5,347 bases of DNA from Bacteroidales bacterium (lineage in GTDB: Bacteria > Bacteroidota > Bacteroidia > Bacteroidales > ML635J-15). Positions 1 through 5,026 of this stretch are shown piece by piece. The notes beneath the pieces are model-generated. The model worked only from the letters and a program-made list of their open reading frames with translations. It made no database searches and was not told the origin of the DNA. How positions within the stretch are numbered: position 1 is the stretch's first letter; every line of letters starts with the position of its first letter. The DNA lies in NCBI GenBank assembly GCA_028701945.1, contig JAQVPT010000253.1, positions 1-5,347 on the forward strand, read 5' to 3'. A program made the position numbers and the translations under genes.

Positions 1-1
1 G

Positions 2-154
2 ACTAAAAGTACAGGTGATAAAATCGAAAAAACAACTATTGGTGATGTTACTGATTTAGCTGCTCTTAAAGAAGAATTGCTAAAGAAAGAGAAAAAAGAG
101 AATATAAAGAAAATCGAAAAGATCGAGAAGAAGGAAAAAGAAAAAGAAGATTAA
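2..154 (+). CDS. C-terminal end of an unidentified protein (partial, 5' end outside window)
   Basis: An open frame enters from the left edge and ends at TAA (152-154), followed directly by an in-frame TAG, so termination is doubled. The visible 50 residues begin TKSTGDKIEKTT and end in a tail made almost wholly of Lys and Glu, with a few Ile (about residues 23-49). That tail is very hydrophilic and probably helical or coiled-coil-like. No domain is visible and I do not recognise the family. Low-complexity KE tails occur on many unrelated proteins, so function cannot be inferred. It reads in the same direction as the next gene, but a strong terminator lies between them. That this is a real gene end rests on the open frame, the double stop and the terminator 24 bp downstream. 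Confidence 0.7.
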   Translation, partial: TKSTGDKIEKTTIGDVTDLAALKEELLKKEKKENIKKIEKIEKKEKEKED

Positions 155-177
155 TAGTGTATTTTATTTATAAGATT

Positions 178-212
178 AAAAGCTGTTCTCCTTTATAGAG
201 AACAGCTTTTTT
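178..212 (+). terminator. Rho-independent terminator after the partial upstream gene
   Basis: A perfect 13-bp stem (178-190 with 198-210) with a 7-nt loop (191-197) ends in a run of six T (207-212). The A-rich left foot pairs with the T-run, so weak termination on the opposite strand is also possible. It ends only 9 nt before the rnz ATG, so any read-through transcript would carry this hairpin in the rnz leader. Confidence 0.9.
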
Positions 213-221
213 AATAAAATT

Positions 222-1145
222 ATGGATTTTAAATTAAGAATATTAGGCAGTAGTAGTGCATTGCCAACTTCAGAAAGGTTTCCAACTGCACAAGTAGTTC
301 TTTATAATAATGAACCGTACCTTATTGATTGTGCTGAAGGAACACAAATGCAGATGCGGAAGTACGGCGTGCCTTTTGGTAAGCTAAAAAATATTTTTAT
401 CTCGCACCTACATGGCGATCACATTTATGGTATATTTGGTCTATTATCTAGCTTTAATCTACTCGGGAGAAAACAAAAATTAAATATTTATGCACCAGCT
501 AAACTTAAAGATATTTATGAAACGGTGCTTAATTTGAACAATGATCAATTAAAATACAAAATAAACTTTGTACCCTTGGATAACAGTGGTAAAATCAAAA
601 TATTTGAAAATAAGCATATACAAGTTTTTAGTTTCCCTCTAAAACACAGTAAACCCGTTTGGGGATTTTTGTTTGAAGAGAAACAAAAGCAACTTAACAT
701 AAAAAAAGAAGCCATCGAGGAACTTAACTTATCAATAAAGCAAATTATAGCTATTAAAAACGGTGATGATTTAATTATAAACAATACCGTAATACCTAAC
801 AATGAGCTGACAATTCCTGCCGCAAAACCATTATCTTATGCGTTTTGTACTGACACTTTGCCAATACAAAATCTTAATGAACATATTAATGGCGTGGATA
901 TACTTTATCACGAAGCAACTTTTGGGTCAGAACTAGCAGAACTAGCAAGTGAAACGATGCATTCTACTGCTGTTCAGGCTGCTATGATTGCAAAAAAAGT
1001 TAATGCAAATCAATTAGTCATTGGGCATTTTTCGTCAAGATATAAAAGTATGGAAAAACTAATCCGTGAAGCTAAAGAAGTCTTTCCGAACACGATAGAA
1101 GCAGTAGATGGCTTACTAATAGACATATCAAAAACAAATTGTTGA
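222..1145 (+). CDS. rnz: Ribonuclease Z (tRNA 3'-processing endonuclease)
   Basis: This is a zinc-dependent metallo-beta-lactamase-fold endonuclease that cuts precursor tRNAs 3' of the discriminator base in the cytoplasm. At 307 aa it has the usual length of the short, bacterial RNase Z form. Visible motifs in order: the N-terminal LGSSSALPT segment (residues 8-16); the metal-binding HxHxDH signature at 62-67 (His62, His64, Asp66, His67); the PLKH/GF segment at 139-149 with His142; Asp211 in the CTDT strand; the HEATF box at 230-234; and the closing HFSSRY with His269. All expected metal ligands are present. Residues of about 155-200 form the insertion typical of this family. The ATG at 222 is the natural start because the conserved first strand begins within five residues; it lacks a Shine-Dalgarno sequence. 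No clear own promoter is visible in the 67 bp upstream, so it may rely on read-through or a weak promoter. Confidence 0.96.
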   Translation: MDFKLRILGSSSALPTSERFPTAQVVLYNNEPYLIDCAEGTQMQMRKYGVPFGKLKNIFISHLHGDHIYGIFGLLSSFNLLGRKQKLNIYAPAKLKDIYETVLNLNNDQLKYKINFVPLDNSGKIKIFENKHIQVFSFPLKHSKPVWGFLFEEKQKQLNIKKEAIEELNLSIKQIIAIKNGDDLIINNTVIPNNELTIPAAKPLSYAFCTDTLPIQNLNEHINGVDILYHEATFGSELAELASETMHSTAVQAAMIAKKVNANQLVIGHFSSRYKSMEKLIREAKEVFPNTIEAVDGLLIDISKTNC

Positions 1146-1178
1146 AAAATAAACTATTTAAAATAGCATATACATGCT

Positions 1179-1194
1179 TACATTTGTATTTTTG
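1179..1194 (+). promoter_or_regulatory. Putative Bacteroidota-type promoter for the surE-lpxB operon (two overlapping -7 boxes)
   Basis: TACATTTG (1179-1186) and TATTTTTG (1187-1194) lie head to tail, and both fit the Bacteroidota sigma-factor -7 consensus TAnnTTTG. They are in the only sizeable gap before a four-gene unit. No convincing TTG-type -33 element is seen at the expected distance. From the second box, transcription would start close to 1200 and leave a leader of about ten bases before the GTG. The assignment is by motif only. Confidence 0.45.
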
Positions 1195-1211
1195 TAAAAA
1201 AAATTATAATT

Positions 1212-1982
1212 GTGGAAAAAAGAAAATTGATACTTGTATCAAATGATGATGGAATAGACGCAAAAGGGCTACAAAGCTTAATAGAAATTGCAAAGAAATT
1301 TGGTGATGTGTTTGTTGTTGCCCCCGAAGAAGGACAGTCGGGTATGAGTCACTCAATAAGCTTAACAAAACCACTTAGAGTAAGATATCTGCAAAAAACG
1401 CAAGAATTAACTATTTGTGCAGTACCAGGGACTCCAGTCGATTGTGTTAAACTCGCAATGAACCAATTATTACCTGCTAAACCCGATATTATGCTTTCTG
1501 GAATTAATCACGGATCTAATTCGGCTGTAAGCGTAGTATATTCGGGAACCATGGGAGCAGCAATTGAATCAAGTCTTTATGGAATACCATCTGTAGGTTT
1601 TTCAGTACTCGACCACTCACCTGAAGCAGATTTCACAATCCCCGAAAAATTTGCATCAAAAATCATAAAAAATGTGTTAGGAGAGGGGCTGCCTTATCAA
1701 GTTTCACTTAATGTTAATTTTCCAAAAATTAATGCTGCCGACTTTAAAGGTTATAAGATTTGCAAACAAACCCCTGGCGTTTGGAAAGAAGAGTTCGAAA
1801 AAAGGATAGACCCTTATGGTAGAGAATATTACTGGCTAACAGGCAACTTTCAAAATTCAGAACCCAACAATAGTGAAACCGATGAATGGGCTTTACTTAA
1901 TAACTATGCCGCAATAGTTCCAGTAAAAATTGACTTTACCGAATACAATTCAATAAATTTATTAAAAAAATGGGATTTATAA
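1212..1982 (+). CDS. surE: 5'/3'-nucleotidase SurE
   Basis: SurE is a metal-dependent phosphatase that removes phosphate from nucleoside 5'- and 3'-monophosphates, and in some species from polyphosphate. It acts in the cytoplasm as a dimer or tetramer. At 256 aa it has normal family length. Signature segments: the N-terminal LVSNDDGIDAKGL (8-20) with the metal-binding pair Asp12-Asp13; APEEGQSGMSHSIS (37-50) with Ser43; the AVPGTPVDCVKLA strand-helix (70-82); and SGINHGSN (96-103) with Asn99. These are the four conserved metal ligands of the family. The start is GTG at 1212; no in-frame ATG lies closer, and the conserved first strand begins at about residue 5. It is the first gene of a tight unit whose next gene begins 1 nt after its TAA. 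SurE beside an envelope gene is a frequent genomic association, not proof of a shared pathway. Confidence 0.96.
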   Translation: MEKRKLILVSNDDGIDAKGLQSLIEIAKKFGDVFVVAPEEGQSGMSHSISLTKPLRVRYLQKTQELTICAVPGTPVDCVKLAMNQLLPAKPDIMLSGINHGSNSAVSVVYSGTMGAAIESSLYGIPSVGFSVLDHSPEADFTIPEKFASKIIKNVLGEGLPYQVSLNVNFPKINAADFKGYKICKQTPGVWKEEFEKRIDPYGREYYWLTGNFQNSEPNNSETDEWALLNNYAAIVPVKIDFTEYNSINLLKKWDL

Positions 1983-1983
1983 T

Positions 1984-2304
1984 ATGGAAGCAAAACCAAA
2001 TATGATTAAAAAATATAACAAACCTGTTTATGGATTGTTAGCAGGAATTCTTTTACCTGTCGTAGCTTTTCTTATCTACTATGCATATTCTGCTTTTTCG
2101 GTAGAAGCTACCTTACCATTATTAGATTTTATTCAAACTATCTATAAAAAGGGGGCTTTTACTCCGGTTTTGAGCATTTGTGTTTTGCCAAATCTAATTT
2201 TGTATCTTATTTTTAAAAAAATCGATTATTGGTATGCCATTAAAGGGGTTATCCTTTCTATTCTGACATATACAATCCTGGTTTTAATACTTAAATTTAT
2301 GTAA
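1984..2304 (+). CDS. Small three-helix inner-membrane protein of unknown function between surE and lpxB
   Basis: I do not recognise this 106-aa protein by sequence. A short basic N-terminus (about 1-15, with KKYNK) is followed by a hydrophobic helix at about 17-37, an amphipathic linker, a second helix at about 59-77, a basic turn (FKKIDYW) and a third helix at about 82-105 that ends at the stop. The charge pattern suggests a cytoplasmic N-terminus and three membrane passes. Its ATG begins 1 nt after the surE TAA, and its TAA overlaps the lpxB ATG by one base in the ATG/TAA arrangement typical of translational coupling. That supports a real, co-translated gene despite its size. A role near the membrane step of lipid A synthesis is only guilt by association. 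There is no signal peptidase site and no enzymatic motif. Confidence 0.85.
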   Translation: MEAKPNMIKKYNKPVYGLLAGILLPVVAFLIYYAYSAFSVEATLPLLDFIQTIYKKGAFTPVLSICVLPNLILYLIFKKIDYWYAIKGVILSILTYTILVLILKFM

Positions 2305-3422
2305 TGAAATATTTTATTCTTGCTGGAGAGGCTTCTGGAGACCTACATGGCTCATACCTAGTTCGTGAATTAAAAAAACTTGATAAAGATGCAGTTTTTC
2401 ATGGGTGGGGGGGAGACTTACTAGAAAAAGAAGATGTAAAAATATTGAAACATCTCAGAGAGCTTGCCTTTATGGGGTTTGTTGAAGTTTTACAAAATAT
2501 TGTTACTATTCAAAAGAATTTTAGAATATGTAAAACCCAAATCAAAGAATTTAATCCCGATGCAGTAATTTTTGTAGATTATCCAGGTTTTAACCTCCGA
2601 ATGGCAAAATGGGTAAAGAAAAACAATTACAAATCTCTATATTTTATTTCGCCTAACGTATGGGCATGGAACGCTTCAAGAGTTTTTAAGATTAGAGATT
2701 ATACCGACAAAATGTACGCTATTTTACCATTTGAAAAAGAGTTTTATGCTTCTTATAATATTGATGTTGAATATTTTGGACATCCGCTTGTTGATGTAGT
2801 TAATGAACATGAAAAAACAAGTTTCGATGAGTTTTGCGAACAAAACAATCTTGAAAATAAGCCAATAATTGCTCTTATGGCTGGAAGTCGAAAGCAAGAA
2901 ATAAAACACATGTTGCCAATAATGGCAGAGCTTGCTCAAGATTTTACTGATTATCAATTCGTTATAACTGGTGCACCATCAATAGACAGAGAGTTTTATC
3001 TTCAATTTATCGAAAATAAACCAGTTAAATTATTATCGGGAAAAACATACGATATATTATCACATTCAACAGCTGGATTAATAACCTCTGGAACGGCTAC
3101 CTTAGAAGCTGCTTTGTTTAATCTACCGCAGATTGTCTGTTATAAAGGTGGTGCATTATCGGTTATGATTGCAAAAATTGTTGCCAACGTGAAATATATA
3201 TCTTTAGTAAACCTTATTCTTGATAAGGATGCGGTTAAAGAGCTTATTCAAAAGGATTTAACAAGGCAAAACCTTAAAGAAGAATTAATAAAAATATTAC
3301 CAAACGGAATAAATCTTAACCAAATTAAAAAAAATTATATATCTTTGTATAAGAAATTAGATCAACCAGGCGTTTATAAAAGAATTGCTACTAATATACT
3401 TAATCGAGTTAGTAAAAACTAG
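2304..3422 (+). CDS. lpxB: Lipid-A-disaccharide synthase (glycosyltransferase family 19)
   Basis: LpxB joins UDP-2,3-diacylglucosamine to lipid X (2,3-diacylglucosamine 1-phosphate) to form the beta-1',6 tetraacyl disaccharide of lipid A, at the cytoplasmic face of the inner membrane. The 372 aa match family length. Motifs: AGEASGDLHG (7-16); the GWGGDL loop (34-39); ELAFMGFVEVL (53-63); VDYPGFNLRMA (91-101), whose Asp92 corresponds to the essential Asp of the family; ISPNVWAW (115-122); LPFEKEFY (141-148); FGHPLVD (158-164); the nucleotide-binding GSRKQEI (194-200); and SGTATLEAAL (262-271) in the second Rossmann half. ISLVNLIL (299-306) near the C-terminus is also typical. The ATG overlaps the previous stop by one base. 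The gene carries a 7-G run at 2407-2413, in the Trp-Gly-Gly codons of the glycine loop. Presence of lpxB implies a Gram-negative outer membrane. Confidence 0.97.
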   Translation: MKYFILAGEASGDLHGSYLVRELKKLDKDAVFHGWGGDLLEKEDVKILKHLRELAFMGFVEVLQNIVTIQKNFRICKTQIKEFNPDAVIFVDYPGFNLRMAKWVKKNNYKSLYFISPNVWAWNASRVFKIRDYTDKMYAILPFEKEFYASYNIDVEYFGHPLVDVVNEHEKTSFDEFCEQNNLENKPIIALMAGSRKQEIKHMLPIMAELAQDFTDYQFVITGAPSIDREFYLQFIENKPVKLLSGKTYDILSHSTAGLITSGTATLEAALFNLPQIVCYKGGALSVMIAKIVANVKYISLVNLILDKDAVKELIQKDLTRQNLKEELIKILPNGINLNQIKKNYISLYKKLDQPGVYKRIATNILNRVSKN

Positions 3423-3425
3423 AGA

Positions 3426-4607
3426 ATGAATAAATTCTTGTTAACATTTATCTTCACAGGGACGACACTTGTCATGATGTCTCAAGAGATTTCTGTTGCC
3501 GTATTTTACGATAAAAAACCGCAAGGAGTTACAATTACAATTCAAAAAGGAATTTATTTGGTTTATAATGATTTTGACATTGTTGATACACTGCAAATAG
3601 GTAATAACGTTAGTATTGTTAGAGAGTCTGATTTTCTTGTTTATCGCAACAGAGCCAAAGCATGGGCGACAAACAAAGATATTAGAATAGTAAATAGTGT
3701 TGATGACGCAGCTTTTTTTATAAATTATTCAGGATCTGTGGAGCCGGCACGTTGTTATGAAGGCTGGATAAAAGTAAAATCAAATGATTACAGCATTTTG
3801 GCAATTAATTATATCAATATTGATGCTTATGTAGCTTCAATTGTTGAAGGACTTGGCGCAGGAATGGCTTCAGAGGAGTTTTTTAAAGCTCAGGCAGTTA
3901 TGTACCGCACTTTTTGTGTTCTCAATTATGCTAAGCATAAAAACGAAGGTTTTGACTTATGTGATGGGACACATTGCCAAATTTATAAGAATAAATCAAC
4001 AAACAGGATTATTATTAACGCATCGAAAAAAACCAGCAATTTGGTGATGGTGGATAAATATCAAAATCTTGTAAATCCAGTTTTTCATCTTAATAGTGGA
4101 GGTTATACAGCACCTTCAGAATATGTGTATGGTGTAGCAGAATCGCATCTTAAAGCAGTTAAGGATACGTTTGCAACAAATGGGAATAATTATAATTGGA
4201 AAATGCTTATTCCATCTGCCGAATGGCAGTCATATCTAATAAAAAAAGGTGTGAAATCAGCTGAAAATAAACTTCATAAGCAATTGCTAATAGTCCAACA
4301 AGATGAAAGAGCAAACAAATTTAAATTAGATAATGAAACTATTAGTTTAAATACTATACGAACCGATTGGGGCTGGAAATCATCTTTTTTCTCAATGAGC
4401 TTTGATAAAGGTGTTATTACAGTTACTGGTAAAGGAAACGGGGCAGGAGTCGGGCTTTCTATCGAAAGTGCTAAAACAATGGCGAGCAAAGGTTATACTT
4501 ACGATAAAATACTTAAATTTTATTACAGCGATATTATTATCACAACTCTAAATCATATTAATATTTACAGTGAAATGTTGCAAAAAATTAAAAATGAAAA
4601 ACCTTAA
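3426..4607 (+). CDS. Exported SpoIID/LytB-domain protein, possibly catalytically altered
   Basis: This 393-aa protein carries a Sec-type signal (residues 1 to about 19: MNKF, a hydrophobic core, then a likely cut near MMS|QE). It is therefore probably periplasmic or surface-anchored. After an N-terminal beta-rich part (about 22-105) comes a SpoIID-like domain. Landmarks are GWIKV (113-117), NIDAYVASIV (131-140), FFKAQAVMYRTF (152-163), a Cys/His cluster CDGTHCQIY (179-187) resembling the zinc site of some SpoIIDs, LNSGGYTAPSEYVYG (222-236), and the C-terminal GVGLS...AKTMASKGYTYDKILKFYY (341-367). SpoIID proteins are lytic transglycosylases that cleave denuded peptidoglycan glycan strands. 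Two signature positions differ here. The residue 11 before Lys154, which is the catalytic Glu in SpoIID, is Leu143 (Glu141 is nearby). The usual GHGVG is GAGVG, with Ala340. The ATG follows lpxB by 3 nt, so this is the operon's last gene. The fold is confident; activity is doubtful. Confidence 0.88.
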   Translation: MNKFLLTFIFTGTTLVMMSQEISVAVFYDKKPQGVTITIQKGIYLVYNDFDIVDTLQIGNNVSIVRESDFLVYRNRAKAWATNKDIRIVNSVDDAAFFINYSGSVEPARCYEGWIKVKSNDYSILAINYINIDAYVASIVEGLGAGMASEEFFKAQAVMYRTFCVLNYAKHKNEGFDLCDGTHCQIYKNKSTNRIIINASKKTSNLVMVDKYQNLVNPVFHLNSGGYTAPSEYVYGVAESHLKAVKDTFATNGNNYNWKMLIPSAEWQSYLIKKGVKSAENKLHKQLLIVQQDERANKFKLDNETISLNTIRTDWGWKSSFFSMSFDKGVITVTGKGNGAGVGLSIESAKTMASKGYTYDKILKFYYSDIIITTLNHINIYSEMLQKIKNEKP

Positions 4608-4633
4608 CAAAAGGTGCTGCAATCGTTTTAATT

Positions 4634-4687
4634 TTATAATACATCACAACAAAGCTAGTTTATCAATGATTTTTCACTGTATTATAA
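4634..4687. repeat. 10-bp perfect inverted repeat with a 34-nt loop
   Basis: TTATAATACA (4634-4643) is matched exactly by TGTATTATAA (4678-4687). The arms are all A/T apart from one pair, and no T-run follows, so it is not a standard terminator. The right arm overlaps the beginning of tandem copy A. Confidence 0.6.
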
Positions 4688-4814
4688 CATTTCTATTACT
4701 AAGATTAGATTTGTTTTTCGTAAAATCGTATAATTCACAGCAAATTTTGGTAAATATACAGCTGTAACATCACTCGAATAGCTGAATACTGAGAAATATT
4801 TTGCACTAGTGATT
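4677..4814. repeat. Tandem repeat copy A (diverged)
   Basis: First copy of a duplicated intergenic sequence, beginning CTGTATTATAACAT. It aligns with copy B in two blocks. 4677-4740 matches 4815-4882, with shared words GTATTA, TAACAT, ATTAG, TTTG, AAAAT, ATA.TTC and CAG in order. 4767-4796 matches 4897-4931, with 19 of 25 identical positions in the ACT.GAATAG.TG.ATA part. Copy A has about 18 extra bases near its end (TATTTTGCACTAGTGATT region) but lacks a 5-base CATCA present in B. The alignment was made by eye. Confidence 0.6.
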
Positions 4815-4888
4815 CCGTATTACATCATAACATCTTTATCACATTAGCTTTGATTTCTTCTGCAAAATAGGATAGTTCTCAGTTTTCA
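4783..4888. repeat. Long imperfect inverted repeat able to form an extended hairpin
   Basis: TGAATACTGAGAA (4783-4795) pairs with TTCTCAGTTTTCA (4876-4888) with one mismatch. TATTTTGCA (4797-4805) pairs perfectly with TGCAAAATA (4861-4869). Inside these, CTAGTGAT (4806-4813) can pair with ATCAC (4838-4842) plus TAG (4845-4847) across a 2-nt bulge. Asymmetric bulges occur at 4870-4875 and 4848-4860. The arms sit in different tandem copies. It could be a structured RNA, a decayed mobile element or chance folding of AT-rich DNA. Confidence 0.5.
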
Positions 4889-4932
4889 TAATTTTTACAT
4901 CGGAATACTTGAATAGGTGGATAGTGGAAAAA
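4815..4932. repeat. Tandem repeat copy B (diverged)
   Basis: Second copy, beginning CCGTATTACATCATAACAT. Excluding gaps, about three in four bases agree with copy A over the first 60 or so. A third start, CCGTATGA, follows at 4933-4940, where similarity stops, so a third unit may be truncated. The copies abut directly, which suggests an old tandem duplication followed by drift. Confidence 0.6.
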
Positions 4933-4948
4933 CCGTATGATTTGGCAG

Positions 4949-4976
4949 AAATAGGGTATTTGAATAAACCCTATTT
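4949..4976. repeat. 9-bp perfect hairpin without a T-run
   Basis: AAATAGGGT (4949-4957) and ACCCTATTT (4968-4976) flank a 10-nt loop. The GGG/CCC core makes it more stable than its surroundings. Neither strand has a T-run next to it, so it is not a classic intrinsic terminator. It could still be an mRNA 3'-end stabiliser or a Rho-type stop structure between the convergent genes. Confidence 0.5.
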
Positions 4977-4996
4977 AACATAATATAAATTATAGG

Positions 4997-5020
4997 AAAA
5001 ACTAATGCTTTAAAAAAGCA
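4997..5020 (-). terminator. Weak candidate terminator for the minus-strand gene
   Basis: Read on the minus strand, a 6-bp stem TGCTTT/AAAGCA (5015-5020 with 5006-5011) with a 3-nt loop is followed by TTAG and five T (complement of 4997-5001). It lies 7 bp beyond the TAA of the minus-strand gene, the right place for a terminator. The stem is short and A/T-rich, so strength is doubtful. Confidence 0.4.
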
Positions 5021-5026
5021 CTGTTT

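Larger units (their letters stand above)
4608..5026. other. 419-bp non-coding region between convergent genes, rich in repeats
   Basis: No convincing reading frame, tRNA or known RNA motif is visible in this stretch. It separates the end of the plus-strand operon from the end of a minus-strand gene. It is not random AT-rich filler: it holds two diverged tandem copies of a sequence of about 118-138 bp, several inverted repeats, and five ACATC words on the plus strand (starting at 4641, 4767, 4822, 4830 and 4897). No clear intrinsic terminator follows the plus-strand operon; only a 5-bp stem (4601-4605 with 4611-4615) sits over its stop codon. Confidence 0.75.

Noticed and set aside
545..802. 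Minus-strand open frame opposite rnz
   Set aside because: It lies entirely opposite conserved RNase Z codons; its hydrophobic, Phe/Ser/Ile-rich translation is what the complement of Lys/Glu/Asn-rich coding sequence gives.
2724..2957. Minus-strand open frame opposite lpxB
   Set aside because: It lies fully opposite conserved LpxB motifs, with no independent start signal or plausible product.
3340..3347. TATCTTTG, a -7-like box near the end of lpxB that might drive the SpoIID-like gene
   Set aside because: It has no -33 partner, and TAnnTTTG matches are common by chance in AT-rich coding sequence. The 3-nt gene gap favours co-transcription.
3841..4489. Two short frames (plus 3841-4047 and minus 4274-4489) within the SpoIID-like gene
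   Set aside because: Both are out of frame with, or opposite to, clearly conserved domain sequence and have no neighbours that would support them.
4601..4615. ACCTT/AAGGT hairpin over the last stop codon as an operon terminator
   Set aside because: A 5-bp stem with no immediate T-run is too weak to call.
4570..4767. Plus-strand 65-codon open frame starting at a GTG inside the end of the SpoIID-like gene
   Set aside because: It overlaps a well-supported gene, has no recognisable content and runs into the drifting repeat region. The copies do not preserve its reading frame.
4608..5026. CRISPR array or insertion-sequence explanation for the repeats
   Set aside because: The units are long, diverged and directly abutting, without conserved short repeats plus unique spacers. 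There is no transposase and no target-site duplication.
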